A stretch of DNA of 64,000 bases from Mycobacterium sp. 236(2023) (GCF_029623955.1 NZ_JARSBP010000002.1:124001-188000); one strand, 5' to 3'; positions 28,964-38,237 are shown, numbered from the stretch's first letter. Numbers and translations are program-made. Notes: generated by a model from the letters alone, not told the origin.

Positions 28964-30022
28964 ATGCCCAATGGTCGCCACGCTGATCCCGACGCCACCC
29001 TCCGCTCGGACCCGCGCGCCGATCCGCGCATGGTCGAAGCCTTCGCCCGCTTCGGGCTCGACGGACGCCTCCCGCCGATCGGCCTGTCCGTCGACGCCCC
29101 GCTGGAAGAGCGGCGCGCGTTCGCGACGATGAGCGAGGAGGGCATGGACGCGGTCTTCGGCGTTCTCGCCGGGGAACTGCCGGTGCCCGATGGTGTGTCC
29201 ACCACCACGCGCACGATCACGGGCGCGGACGGCAACGACATCACCGTCTACATCAGCCGTCCCGTCGACGCCTCAGGTCCGCTGCCCGGCGTCGTGCATC
29301 TGCATGGCGGCGGAATGGCGATCATCAGTGCCGCCGACATCGCCTACATCCGGCTGCGTGAGCACCTCGCGGCGACGGGCGTCGTGGTCGTCGGGGTCGA
29401 ATTCCGTAACTCTGGAGGCAAATTGGGTCCGCACCCCTATCCGGCGGGGCTCAACGACTGCGCGTCGGCCACGCGGTGGGTCTATGCACACCGTGACGAA
29501 CTCGGCATCAGTCACATCGTCGTCTCCGGTGAATCTGGGGGTGGGAATCTCACGCTCACGTTGTCGCACAAGGCCAAACGCGAAGGCTGGATCGGTGAGA
29601 TCGCCGGTTTCTACGCCCAGTGCCCGTATATCTCCAACCGATGGCTGGACACCTGTGAGGACCTGCCGTCACTGGAGGAGAACGACGGCTATTTCGTCAG
29701 CCGCGAACAGCTGGCGCTGCTCGGTTCGCTGTACGACCCCGACGGGGAACACTCGCAGGACCCGACGTGCTGGGCGGCGGTGGCCTCGGACGACGATCTG
29801 AAAGGCATGCCGCCGCATGTCATTTCGGTCAATGAGCTCGACCCGCTGCGCGACGAGGGGCTGCAGTACTACCGCAGACTGGTTCGGCTCGGCGTCCCGG
29901 CGGTCGGCCGCGTGGTCGCCGGCACGTGCCATGGCGGAGATCTGTTGTTCGGCAACGCGATGCCCGACGTGTTCGCCGCAAGCCTGCGCGACGTCAGCGG
30001 GTTCGCGAAGTCCCTCGGTTAG
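28964..30022 (+). CDS. Alpha/beta hydrolase (hormone-sensitive-lipase type)
   Basis: A 352-residue alpha/beta hydrolase-3 family esterase. The oxyanion motif HGGG (VHLHGGGMAI) is near residue 110, and the nucleophile elbow is GESGGG (about 188-193). The acid (ELDPLRDEG) and histidine (GTCHGGDLL) follow. Start ATG 28964 is chosen because the upstream open frame runs through the repeat copy. No equivalent occurs at this point in the M. tuberculosis men region as I remember it, so it may be a local insertion. Likely an ester or lipid hydrolase. Confidence 0.85.
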   Translation: MPNGRHADPDATLRSDPRADPRMVEAFARFGLDGRLPPIGLSVDAPLEERRAFATMSEEGMDAVFGVLAGELPVPDGVSTTTRTITGADGNDITVYISRPVDASGPLPGVVHLHGGGMAIISAADIAYIRLREHLAATGVVVVGVEFRNSGGKLGPHPYPAGLNDCASATRWVYAHRDELGISHIVVSGESGGGNLTLTLSHKAKREGWIGEIAGFYAQCPYISNRWLDTCEDLPSLEENDGYFVSREQLALLGSLYDPDGEHSQDPTCWAAVASDDDLKGMPPHVISVNELDPLRDEGLQYYRRLVRLGVPAVGRVVAGTCHGGDLLFGNAMPDVFAASLRDVSGFAKSLG

Positions 30023-30029
30023 GATTTCG

Positions 30030-30092
30030 CACCGCGAGCGCGCGTGTCTGCACGCCGACTCGCCGCAATTTTTGGCATTTCGCGCGCGTTCG
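30030..30092 (+). repeat. 3'-UTR structured repeat, copy 2 (after the hydrolase)
   Basis: The same 63-base element as copy 1 with four differences, starting eight bases after the hydrolase stop in the same orientation as transcription. The terminal arms are GCGAGCGCGCG and CGCGCGTTCGC. Confidence 0.7.
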
Positions 30093-30105
30093 CTGCAGCC
30101 GAAGG

Positions 30106-30525
30106 TCAATCGCGTTCCCACAGCCGCAGGGACTGCTCGCCCACCTGCGCGTCGTGGATCTGCTGAAAGTTGCGTCCGCCCCGTCCGAATGTCGCGATAA
30201 CTGCTGCGGGACAAATGGATTCGACAATTGGTGAATCCTGCCAGCGACACGGTCGGACATGGACGAGGTCGACGCTGACGCCGCCGTCGTCGTAGAAGTA
30301 GGACCCGTCGATTCGGCCAAGCCAATACAGACCGTCGACGTCGCGCGTCCAGACGAACGATCCGTTGACCACCTCGGCGAACCGCTCGACGCGGCGTTCC
30401 ATCTGCGCGCCGTGTCCGCATTCGCCAAACCCGCACAGCCCCAACGACAGCGCGCGGTCCACGGTCAGTTGGGGGTCGATGTCGTCGCAGCGGGACCGCA
30501 GGGGCGCCCTGTACACGAACGTCAC
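30106..30525 (-). CDS. Hypothetical protein, 139 residues
   Basis: A GTG-started frame with a protein-like composition: a cysteine/glycine patch LCGFGECGHG near residue 30, a central aromatic stretch LYWLGRIDGSYFYDDGG and a charged C-terminus. Codon positions have the expected high GC third base. No family is recognised and no membrane or signal segment is visible. It lies between repeat copies 2 and 3, which face each other because each follows a different gene end. It could be a lineage-specific gene. Confidence 0.55.
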   Translation of the reverse strand: MTFVYRAPLRSRCDDIDPQLTVDRALSLGLCGFGECGHGAQMERRVERFAEVVNGSFVWTRDVDGLYWLGRIDGSYFYDDGGVSVDLVHVRPCRWQDSPIVESICPAAVIATFGRGGRNFQQIHDAQVGEQSLRLWERD

Positions 30526-30539
30526 GCCGGCGCCTCGGT

Positions 30540-30601
30540 GAGCGCGCGCTGAGGCACAGCAATTGCGGCGGGTCGCCGGACAGACACGCGCGCTCGCGGT
30601 G
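30540..30601 (-). repeat. 3'-UTR structured repeat, copy 3 (after menJ)
   Basis: On the minus strand the first 21 bases equal copies 1 and 2 and CGCCGCAATT recurs, while the middle has diverged. The closing arms are GAGCGCGCG and CGCGCGCTC, perfectly paired: the T of copies 1 and 2 has become C, restoring a Watson-Crick pair. It starts 18 bases after the menJ stop, in menJ orientation. Confidence 0.6.
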
Positions 30602-30619
30602 CGACGGGGCCGACGAACG

Positions 30620-31870
30620 TCATGTGAACGGGCGGCGCTCGTCGATCCGGCGCGACAGCCTGCCCGCGCCGCGCCACACCCGGGCCACCAGATCCTCGTC
30701 CTCCTCGGTCACGAAGTTGCCCATCACGCGCACCGCGATCTTCATCAACAACGCCGACCGCATCGCCACCGGACCCGTCGCCGGCAGAAACCGCGGGAAC
30801 GTCAGCAGCAGTGCCAGCCGTCGCGCCACAGAGAATCCCTGCGCGTAGTGAGAGTGCAGCACCGCGGGCCATGCGTCGGTGTACGGCCCGGACCCCAGGA
30901 GCGACACCGCCAGCCGACCCGTCTCCAACCCGTAGTCGATACCTTCACCGTTCAACGGGTTGACGCAGGCCGCGGCGTCGCCGATCAGCATCCAGTTGGG
31001 CCCGGCCACCCCGGAGACGGCCCCGCCCATCGGCAGCAGCGCCGACAGCCCGGCCCGCGGTTCGCCGGAGAATCCCCACTCTGAGCGGCGCAGATCGGTG
31101 TAGTAGTTCATCAGCGGGCGCAGCGCGGCCTCGGCCGGACGCTTCGAGGTGGCCAGCGCGCCGACACCGATGTTCACCTCGCCGTTGCCGAGCGGGAAGA
31201 TCCAGCCGTACCCCGGCAGCACCTCACCGGCCGGTGACCGGAGCTCCAGATGCGACGTGATCCACGGCTCGCTGGCCCGCGGCGTTGCGATGTAGCCGCG
31301 GATCGCCACGCCGTAGACGGTCTCTTTATGCCACTCGCGTCCCAGCGCCCGACCGAGCGTCGAGCGGGCCCCGTCGGCGACGATCAGCGACGAACACCGC
31401 ACCACCTCGCCGGAATCCAAGACCACCGCGGTCACTCGCCCGCGTGAATCCCGTTCCACGGAAACAGCTTTGACGCCGAGCTTCATCTTCGCCCCGTCGT
31501 CGACGGCGACCAGGCGGATGCGTTCGTCGAGTTCGGTGCGCGGGACGGCGCTGCTGAACGACGGGAACGACGGGCCCGGCCAGGCCACCTCGACGTCAGA
31601 ACCGAACCCCGACATCCGCAGGCCCCGGTGCGCGATCCGGCCGTCCAGCCACGACTCGAGTCCGAGCCGCCGCAACTCGGCGACCGCGCGGGGCGTCAGC
31701 CCGTCTCCGCACGCCTTGTCTCGCGGAAACTGCGCCGAATCGATCACCAGGACGTCGTGGCCGGCTCTGGCGGCCCACGCTGCGGCCGACGAGCCCGCAG
31801 GTCCTGCGCCGATCACGACGACGTCAGCGCTCGACGATCCCCGCAACGCTCCGCCCGCCGCTGAGTCCAT
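30620..31870 (-). CDS. menJ: Menaquinone reductase MenJ (geranylgeranyl reductase family)
   Basis: A 416-residue FAD-dependent reductase of the geranylgeranyl reductase family, matching M. tuberculosis Rv0561c (MenJ), which saturates one isoprene unit of MK-9 to give MK-9(II-H2). The FAD dinucleotide motif VIGAGPAGSSAAAWAA lies near residues 18-34, the second flavin motif is LIGDAAACVNPLNGEGI, and CGDGL follows the first helix. It diverges from grcC1 with only 21 bases between the two start codons. Confidence 0.92.
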   Translation of the reverse strand: MDSAAGGALRGSSSADVVVIGAGPAGSSAAAWAARAGHDVLVIDSAQFPRDKACGDGLTPRAVAELRRLGLESWLDGRIAHRGLRMSGFGSDVEVAWPGPSFPSFSSAVPRTELDERIRLVAVDDGAKMKLGVKAVSVERDSRGRVTAVVLDSGEVVRCSSLIVADGARSTLGRALGREWHKETVYGVAIRGYIATPRASEPWITSHLELRSPAGEVLPGYGWIFPLGNGEVNIGVGALATSKRPAEAALRPLMNYYTDLRRSEWGFSGEPRAGLSALLPMGGAVSGVAGPNWMLIGDAAACVNPLNGEGIDYGLETGRLAVSLLGSGPYTDAWPAVLHSHYAQGFSVARRLALLLTFPRFLPATGPVAMRSALLMKIAVRVMGNFVTEEDEDLVARVWRGAGRLSRRIDERRPFT

Positions 31871-31891
31871 GTCTCACAGTATGTTGGCTAT

Positions 31892-32899
31892 GTGAGGACA
31901 CCGGCGAACGTGGTGGCGGGAGTGGACTTCGGCGATGCCCAATTCGCCCAAGATGTCCGCGATGGGGTTGCCCGCATCGAGGCCCTGATGTCCGATGAGC
32001 TGGGCAAGGCCGACGTCCTGATGTCGGAGGCTGTCCACCACCTTTTTCAGGCGGGCGGCAAGCGGTTCCGTCCGCTGTTCACCGTGTTGGCGGCCCAGGT
32101 GGGGCCCGAGCCGGACGCATGGCAGGTCACGGTCGCCGGCGCGGTTATCGAGCTGGTCCACCTGGCAACGCTGTACCACGACGACGTCATGGACGAAGCG
32201 CAGGTCCGTCGTGGTGCGCCCAGCGCCAACGCCCGTTGGAGCAACAACATTGCGATCCTCGCGGGCGATTACCTCTTCGCGACGGCTTCGCGGTTGACGA
32301 GCCGGCTGGGACCCGATGCCGTGCGGATCATCGCCGATACGTTCGCGCTGTTGGTCACCGGCCAGATGCGCGAGACGCGCGGCGCTGCCGACCAGGTGGA
32401 TTCCGTCGACCACTACCTGAAGGTCGTCTACGAGAAGACGGCCTGCCTGATCGCGGCGTCCGGGCGTTTCGGCGCGACGTTCTCAGGGGCCGATGAGGCG
32501 CAGATCGAGCGGCTGGCCCGGCTCGGCGGCATCGTGGGCACCGCGTTCCAGATCTCGGACGACATCATCGACATCGACAGCGACCCCGACGAGTCGGGCA
32601 AGGTGCCGGGCACGGACCTCCGCGAGGGTGTTTTCACGCTGCCGGTGTTGTACGCGCTGCGCGAAACCGGACCGGGCGCCGACCGCCTGCGCGAACTTCT
32701 CAAAGGCCCCGTCACCGACGAGGCCGATCTGGCCGAGGCACTGACGCTGCTACGCGCGTCCGAAGGCATCAAGAAGGCCAAAGAGACCGTGATCGCGTAC
32801 GCCAAGGAGGCCGAGCAGGAGCTCGCTGCGCTTCCCGACGTCCCGGGTCGCCAGGCGCTGGCCAGTCTGATCGACTACACCATCAATCGGGACGGTTGA
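31892..32899 (+). CDS. grcC1: Polyprenyl diphosphate synthase GrcC1
   Basis: A 335-residue trans-polyprenyl diphosphate synthase making the side-chain precursor of menaquinone or related lipids. The first aspartate-rich motif is DDVMD (97-101) and the second is DDIID (223-227); GGKRFRP and the Q in AFQISDD are conserved. It starts at GTG 31892. Order menJ-grcC1-htpX matches Rv0561c-Rv0563. The tiny gap to menJ implies overlapping divergent promoters or leaderless mRNAs. Confidence 0.92.
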   Translation: MRTPANVVAGVDFGDAQFAQDVRDGVARIEALMSDELGKADVLMSEAVHHLFQAGGKRFRPLFTVLAAQVGPEPDAWQVTVAGAVIELVHLATLYHDDVMDEAQVRRGAPSANARWSNNIAILAGDYLFATASRLTSRLGPDAVRIIADTFALLVTGQMRETRGAADQVDSVDHYLKVVYEKTACLIAASGRFGATFSGADEAQIERLARLGGIVGTAFQISDDIIDIDSDPDESGKVPGTDLREGVFTLPVLYALRETGPGADRLRELLKGPVTDEADLAEALTLLRASEGIKKAKETVIAYAKEAEQELAALPDVPGRQALASLIDYTINRDG

Positions 32900-32976
32900 T
32901 CGCGCTGGAACCCGCAGGGGTCACTCGGTCGTTGCCTTTGCGATAACTGACGCAGGTTTCAGGAGGAGGACCCACG

Positions 32977-33855
32977 ATGACTTGGCATCCGCACGCCAAC
33001 AGGGCGAAGACCTTCCTGTTGTTGGTGCTGTTCTCAGGTCTCATCGTCGGGGTCGGCGCGATGTTCGGGCGCAACATCATGTTCCTGGCGGTGCTGTTCG
33101 CGCTGGGCATGAACGCCTACGTGTACTTCAACAGCGACAAGCTGGCGTTGCGCGCGATGCACGCCCAGCCGGTGAACGAGATGCAGGCGCCGCTGATGTA
33201 CAAGATCGTGCGCGAACTCGCCACGACGGCGCGCCAGCCGATGCCCCGGCTCTACATCAGTGACACGGCCGCCCCGAACGCGTTCGCGACGGGCCGCAAC
33301 CCGCGCAACGCCGCGGTGTGCTGCACGACGGGAATCCTGCAGCTGCTCAACGAGCGCGAACTGCGCGCGGTGCTGGGCCACGAGCTGTCGCACGTGTACA
33401 ACCGCGACATCCTGATCTCGTGCGTGGCCGGTGCGATGGCAACCGTGATCACCGCCTTGGCCAACCTCGCGTTCTTCGCCAGCATGTTCGGCGGCAACCG
33501 TGACGGCGGTACGAATCCGCTTGCGATTCTTCTGGTTTCGCTGCTCGGGCCGATCGCGGCGACGGTCATCCGGCTGGCGGTGTCCCGGTCGCGCGAGTAC
33601 CAGGCTGACCAGTCCGGTGCCGAGCTGACGGGTGATCCGCTGGCTTTGGCCAGTGCGCTGCGCAAGATCAGCTCCGGGGTGGAACGAGCCCCGCTGCCGC
33701 CCGAGCCGCAACTGGCCGACCAGGCGCACCTGATGATCGCCAACCCGTTCCGCGCCGGGGAGAAGATGGGCAAGCTGTTCTCCACGCACCCGCCGATGGC
33801 CGACCGGATCGCCCGGTTGGAGGCCATGGCCGGCCGCGGGCCGGGCCAGTACTGA
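32977..33855 (+). CDS. htpX: Membrane zinc protease HtpX
   Basis: A 292-residue M48B protease that degrades damaged membrane proteins. Two N-terminal membrane helices (about 11-28 and 33-51) precede the zinc site H135-E136-L-S-H139, with the third ligand glutamate in SREYQADQ. A further helix pair lies at about 150-200. AGGAGGAG precedes ATG 32977. It matches Rv0563. Bacterial HtpX genes are often stress induced, but no regulator site is obvious here. Confidence 0.93.
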   Translation: MTWHPHANRAKTFLLLVLFSGLIVGVGAMFGRNIMFLAVLFALGMNAYVYFNSDKLALRAMHAQPVNEMQAPLMYKIVRELATTARQPMPRLYISDTAAPNAFATGRNPRNAAVCCTTGILQLLNERELRAVLGHELSHVYNRDILISCVAGAMATVITALANLAFFASMFGGNRDGGTNPLAILLVSLLGPIAATVIRLAVSRSREYQADQSGAELTGDPLALASALRKISSGVERAPLPPEPQLADQAHLMIANPFRAGEKMGKLFSTHPPMADRIARLEAMAGRGPGQY

Positions 33856-33959
33856 GCAAATCCGGCTGCCAACAGCGGCTACGGAGCAGGCACTTTCGGC
33901 CTGTCCGGCCTGCGATAGGTGACTGCGCGCGAAACGAAGTCGGCGCTTAGTGTTTTTCT

Positions 33960-35549
33960 ATGACGTCCAGCAATTCCTCACTGGTCCAGGGCATTTCGAT
34001 CCCCCGAGTGGCGACCGCGGTGGCATTCACCGGAGGCGCGACAGCCTGTTTTTTCATCGCCGGAGCGACCGCCACCGCGTCGGCCGATGCCGGGTCGGAC
34101 TCGGACGCGAGCGAATCGGCACAGTCATCCGCTAATGGCAACGATGACACCTCGGATTCGAAGGCGTCAGACGATACCGCTGACGACAACGATGCACAGG
34201 ACGCCGATGACGAGGACGTCGAGGCGACTGCAGCAACCGCCGAGGACGAGACGGAGGTCGAGGACGCCGACGCCTCCGAGGATGCCTCGCTGACGGATGC
34301 GGACGAGGACACCGCACCCGCCGAACGTGCCGTCACACGAAAGAAGTGGGATCGGACCGAGGCGGTCGACGACGAGGACGCCGAGGTCGAAGCGTCGCCC
34401 TCCACAGAGGACCTCCCGTCGCCCGAGGCCGACGAGTCTGCGGTCGGCGAAACGACGACCAGTAACGACGATGCCGACGAGCCAGCTACCTTCGCGGCGC
34501 TGGCCCGTGCCGCGTCCGACGCGGAGAGTCCGTCGTTCTTCACGTGGATCCAGCGGACCTTCTTCAACAAGACCCCGACGGTGTCCCAGGAGCCCGACGA
34601 CGTCGTGGTTCAGTCCGACGGCAGTGTCACCGGCGTGATCCTGGCCGACGATGCCGACGGTGATGTGCTCACCTACACCGCGAAAGCCGTCGCTGCAGGC
34701 GCCACCGTGACGATCGCCGACAACGGCTCGTTTGTGTATCGCCCTGCCGCGGGTTCCGTGTTCGACGGCGGCGACCTGTTTTCGGTGGAGGTCAGCGACG
34801 ACGCCGACGTGAACGGCTGGCGCATCCACGGGTTGATGGGGCTGTTCGTTCCGGGCTTCGGTTCGACGGCGACGACGACGGTCGAACTCGGGGCGGCGAC
34901 CGCCGCCGGTCGCTACGGCTGGGGCACCCCGAGGGAGACCCGTTTCAGCGGGCCGTCGTCACTCGACGGCTGGGTCGTCTACGACTCGGTGGGGCACAAC
35001 GGATGGGGCAGGCGCACCCCGCGCGCGCTCTCGTTCGTCGATGGTGCGCTTGTGATCACCGGCGACCCGTTCGGTAACACCGGCGGGCTGACGTGGGGTG
35101 GCGGTCAGAAGTACGGGGCGTGGGAGGTGCGGATGCGGGTGCCCGAGGGCGCCGAGGACTACCACGCGGTCGCGCTGCTGTGGCCGGACGCCGAGAACTG
35201 GCCGGTCGGCGGTGAGGTCGACTTCGTCGAGGTGGTCGCCGACGGGACCCGCCAGCATGTCAGCCATCACCTGCACTACTCGGCGCTGGACCTCACCGAG
35301 GCCGGCGTGACGAAGGTCGATGCCACCGAGTGGCACAACTACGCGGTCAGCTGGACGCCTTCGGCGATCACCATCTATGTCGACGGCGTGCCGGTGTGGA
35401 AGACGACGGACACGTCGCACTTCCCGCCGGGCCCGATGCACCTCGCGATCCAGCTCGACGCGTCGGAGAAACATCCGCCGAACCTGGCCGGAGGGGCGCA
35501 GATGGCCGTCGCCTGGGCCCGCCAGTACTCGCTGAGCCAGATCAGCTGA
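33960..35549 (+). CDS. Secreted GH16-like glycosidase with acidic linker and cadherin-like module
   Basis: A 529-residue exported protein. It has a signal peptide (about 1-43, ending ATASADA), an acidic low-complexity linker (about 45-190, mostly D, E, A, S, T), the motif FFNKTPT, and a cadherin/VCBS-like beta domain (about 205-300) with DADGDVLTYTAK and DNGSFVYRP. The C-terminal jelly roll resembles GH16, with catalytic E419-x-D421-x-x-E424 (GGEVDFVEV). GH16 enzymes cleave beta-1,3/1,4-glucans or galactans, or transglycosylate. The N-terminal architecture is shared with the gene at 40268-42052. Confidence 0.82.
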   Translation: MTSSNSSLVQGISIPRVATAVAFTGGATACFFIAGATATASADAGSDSDASESAQSSANGNDDTSDSKASDDTADDNDAQDADDEDVEATAATAEDETEVEDADASEDASLTDADEDTAPAERAVTRKKWDRTEAVDDEDAEVEASPSTEDLPSPEADESAVGETTTSNDDADEPATFAALARAASDAESPSFFTWIQRTFFNKTPTVSQEPDDVVVQSDGSVTGVILADDADGDVLTYTAKAVAAGATVTIADNGSFVYRPAAGSVFDGGDLFSVEVSDDADVNGWRIHGLMGLFVPGFGSTATTTVELGAATAAGRYGWGTPRETRFSGPSSLDGWVVYDSVGHNGWGRRTPRALSFVDGALVITGDPFGNTGGLTWGGGQKYGAWEVRMRVPEGAEDYHAVALLWPDAENWPVGGEVDFVEVVADGTRQHVSHHLHYSALDLTEAGVTKVDATEWHNYAVSWTPSAITIYVDGVPVWKTTDTSHFPPGPMHLAIQLDASEKHPPNLAGGAQMAVAWARQYSLSQIS

Positions 35550-35620
35550 GCGCTGACGCAGCCGTCAGACTTTCGGCCCGGGACCTGCACAGACGATCGC
35601 ACCCGTTTAGGGTCTGTTCC

Positions 35621-36082
35621 GTGCTGAGCAGAATGATCATTGTGTCGGCCGCCGCTGCGGCAGCTGTCTTCGGCGCGACCGGCGTCGCGACCGCCCAGCC
35701 CGCGCCCAACGTCAATGCGATGACGATGGCGAACCCGAAGGACTACGCCGCCAACGACGGCAACTGGTACGCCTTCAGCGCCCTCGACGGCGTGACGTGC
35801 GTGATGGACCGGGCATCGGGCAGCTACGGCTGCAGCGGCCCGCTGCCCGCGGCGCCGAACGGCGCCAACATGGTCAGCGGAAACGCGGGCGGCGGTGTCG
35901 GATTCGCGAACTCGGCCCAGCCGATGTACGGCGCCATCGAGAACGCGCCCGCCCTCCCGCCGAACAGCCGGCTGAGCTTCAAGACCGTCAGCTGTGGCAA
36001 CGACGGCTTCGTGACGTTGTGCATCAACACCTTCAACCAGTCCGGGTTCGTCATCAGCCCGGCCGGTTCGTACGCGTTCTGA
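35621..36082 (+). CDS. Small secreted protein, paralogue 1
   Basis: A 153-residue exported protein with a signal peptide ending TAQPAP. The mature domain has four cysteines (TCVMDR, YGCSGPLP, VSCGND, TLCINT) and the block PNGANMVSG. It is a clear paralogue of the next protein: both share YAFS, CSG-LP-APNGAN, VSCG-DG and NQSGFVI. GTG 35621 is chosen since the signal peptide starts there; ATG 35633 is an alternative. The pattern resembles mycobacterial secreted proteins of unknown role. Confidence 0.75.
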   Translation: MLSRMIIVSAAAAAAVFGATGVATAQPAPNVNAMTMANPKDYAANDGNWYAFSALDGVTCVMDRASGSYGCSGPLPAAPNGANMVSGNAGGGVGFANSAQPMYGAIENAPALPPNSRLSFKTVSCGNDGFVTLCINTFNQSGFVISPAGSYAF

Positions 36083-36118
36083 AACACTGCCGACCGTTCT
36101 GACGACACTTAGGCTGTG

Positions 36119-36652
36119 ATGGTGTCGAGCCGATCTGTCGTTGCTGCCGTGTGCGTCGCCGCGGCCGGAGTTTTCAGCGCGCCGGGGCTGGCTGCCGCGC
36201 AACCGGCGCCTCCGCCACCGCCGCCCCCACCACCGAACGTCAACGCCTACGCGCTGGCCAACCCGGCTGACTTCGCCGTCTACCAGGGCTCGGCATACGC
36301 CTTCTCGACCGCGGGGCTGACCTGCATGGTGCAGCGCTCGGGCCCGTACGGCTGCAGCGGTCTTCTTCCCGGCGCCCCCAACGGCGCCAACCTGGTCAGC
36401 GGCCGCTCCGGAACCGTGCCGGGCTTCGGGACGGCACGGCAACCGATCGTCACCGAGCCGGTCAACGCGCTGACCCCGAATACCCGGATCAGCTTCGGCA
36501 CCGTCAGCTGCGGCGGCGACGGCGTCACCACCGCGTGCGTCGACGGCATGAACCAGTCGGGCTTCGTCATCACCCCGGGCGCCACCTGGGTGGTCAATCC
36601 GGTGAACCCGCTCGTCGCGCGGCCCGAGGGAACGAACCCCTACTTCAACTAG
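36119..36652 (+). CDS. Small secreted protein, paralogue 2 with polyproline
   Basis: A 177-residue paralogue of the previous protein. The signal peptide ends AAAQPAP and is followed directly by a run of prolines (about ten) before PNVNAYALANPADF. The four cysteines are conserved in spacing, and a C-terminal extension NPVNPLVARPEGTNPYFN is added. GTG 36116 is one codon upstream and also possible. The stop overlaps the convergent gpsA stop. The proline run may carry the domain away from the membrane. Confidence 0.75.
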   Translation: MVSSRSVVAAVCVAAAGVFSAPGLAAAQPAPPPPPPPPPNVNAYALANPADFAVYQGSAYAFSTAGLTCMVQRSGPYGCSGLLPGAPNGANLVSGRSGTVPGFGTARQPIVTEPVNALTPNTRISFGTVSCGGDGVTTACVDGMNQSGFVITPGATWVVNPVNPLVARPEGTNPYFN

Positions 36653-37674
36653 AAGCCCGAGCCGTGCACCTCGTGGCCGGGATTCTCGACCATGAGGCCG
36701 CGGTAGGCCTGCTCGACAGTCGAGCCGTGGTTCACCACACCGTCCACCTCACGGGCGACCGGCATCGAGATGCCGTACTTGTCGGCGAACTCCATGACGA
36801 CGCTGGCGGCTTTCACACCTTCGGCGACCTGGTTCATCGCGGCGATGATCTCCTCGACGGTCTTGCCCTGGCCGAGCTGCTCGCCGACGTGCCGGTTGCG
36901 GCTGCGCTGCGAAGTGCACGTGACGATGAGATCGCCCATGCCGGCCAGGCCCGCGAAGGTGTCGCGGTTGCCGCCCATCGCGACGCCCAGCTTCGACATC
37001 TCGTTGACGGCGCGAGCCATCACCATGGCGCGGGTGTTCTCACCGATGCCCAGCGCGAAGCCCATGCCGACGGCGATCGCGTAGACGTTCTTCAGCGCAC
37101 CCGCCATCTCCACACCGACGACGTCGTCGGTGGTGTAGGTGCGAAAACGCTTGGTCCGGAACAGGTTTGCGAGGTTGGCGGCCAGTAGCTGGTCGGGCAT
37201 CGCGAGGACGGCGGCCGCGGCGTATCCGTCGGCGACCTCGCGGGCGATGTTGGGTCCGGCCAGGATTCCGGCCGGATGGCCGGGCAGGATCTCGTCGACG
37301 ATCTGGCTCATCCGATAGTTGGTGCCCTGCTCGAGGCCCTTCACCAGCGACACCACCGGCACCCACGGCCGCAGCTGCGTGGCGAGTTCGGTGAGCACAC
37401 CGCGGAAGCCGTGCGAGGGCACGCCCATGACGATGACGTCGGCGCACTCGGCGGCTTCGGTGAAGTCGGTGGTGGCCTTCAGCGTTTCCGCCAGCTCGAC
37501 GTCGTCGCCGAGGTACTTCGAGTTGCGGTGGTTGTTGTTGATGTCGTCGGCGGTCTCCTGCGACCGCACCCACTGCAGCGTCGGGCCCCGCCTGGCGCAG
37601 ATGGAGGCGACGGTGGTTCCCCACGAGCCGCCGCCGAGAACAACAACTTTGGGTTCACGTTGCGCAGGTGCCAT
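36649..37674 (-). CDS. gpsA: Glycerol-3-phosphate dehydrogenase [NAD(P)+] GpsA
   Basis: A 341-residue enzyme reducing dihydroxyacetone phosphate to sn-glycerol 3-phosphate for phospholipid synthesis. The NAD motif is VLGGGSWGTTVAS, the substrate block is LAGPNIAREVA, and the catalytic lysine is in GALKNVYAIAVG. It matches Rv0564c. ATG 37674 is preferred; GTG 37683 would add three residues. It is convergent with the secreted-protein gene and upstream of nothing co-directional for 60 bases. Confidence 0.93.
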   Translation of the reverse strand: MAPAQREPKVVVLGGGSWGTTVASICARRGPTLQWVRSQETADDINNNHRNSKYLGDDVELAETLKATTDFTEAAECADVIVMGVPSHGFRGVLTELATQLRPWVPVVSLVKGLEQGTNYRMSQIVDEILPGHPAGILAGPNIAREVADGYAAAAVLAMPDQLLAANLANLFRTKRFRTYTTDDVVGVEMAGALKNVYAIAVGMGFALGIGENTRAMVMARAVNEMSKLGVAMGGNRDTFAGLAGMGDLIVTCTSQRSRNRHVGEQLGQGKTVEEIIAAMNQVAEGVKAASVVMEFADKYGISMPVAREVDGVVNHGSTVEQAYRGLMVENPGHEVHGSGF

Positions 37675-37745
37675 GTCGACCACCCTAGGGCGGGGGAGAC
37701 GCGTCGAGGGCGGGTTTGCTCAGACGCCGCGCCCGGCGTCGCGAA

Positions 37746-38237
37746 TCAGCGGTAGTTGACGAACTGCAGCGCGATGTCGAGGTCGGCCCCACGCAGCAGC
37801 GCCTGCACGGCCTGGAGGTCGTCGCGCTTCTTGGAGCTGACGCGGATCTCTTCGCCCTGGATCTGCGCCTTGACGCCCTTGGGGCCTTCGTCGCGGATGA
37901 TCTTGGTGACCTTCTTGGCGTCCTCGCTGGAGATGCCCTGCTTGATGCTGCCGATCACCTTGTAGGTCTTGCCGGACGGCTGCGGGTCGCCGGCGTCGAA
38001 GGCCTTCATCGAGATGTCGCGGCGGATGAGCTTTTCCTTGAAGACGTCGACGGCAGCCTTGACGCGCTCCTCGGTGGAGGAGATGAGGATGATGCCTTCC
38101 TCGCCCTGCCACTCGATGGTGGTGTCGGTGCCGCGGAAGTCGAACCGGGTCGACAGCTCCTTGGCGGCCTGGTTGAGTGCGTTGTCGACCTCTTGGCGGT
38201 CGACCTTGCTGACGACGTCGAACGATGAATCCGCCAT
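37746..38237 (-). CDS. yajQ: YajQ-family cyclic-di-GMP/nucleotide-binding protein
   Basis: A 163-residue protein of the UPF0234/YajQ family (Rv0566c). The start sequence [13 protein letters not shown] and the block [13 protein letters not shown] are family hallmarks, and the product ends FVNYR as usual. In some bacteria YajQ binds cyclic di-GMP and acts as a transcriptional co-factor, while others bind tRNA or GTP; its role in mycobacteria is unsettled. ATG 38237 is preceded by GGAGGGA. A tRNA gene lies divergently upstream. Confidence 0.92.
   Translation of the reverse strand: MADSSFDVVSKVDRQEVDNALNQAAKELSTRFDFRGTDTTIEWQGEEGIILISSTEERVKAAVDVFKEKLIRRDISMKAFDAGDPQPSGKTYKVIGSIKQGISSEDAKKVTKIIRDEGPKGVKAQIQGEEIRVSSKKRDDLQAVQALLRGADLDIALQFVNYR

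Noticed and set aside
28850..30601. Repeat copies considered as a MITE or IS ends
   Set aside because: There is no transposase and no visible target duplication, and each copy follows a stop codon in the direction of the upstream gene, which fits an RNA element better.
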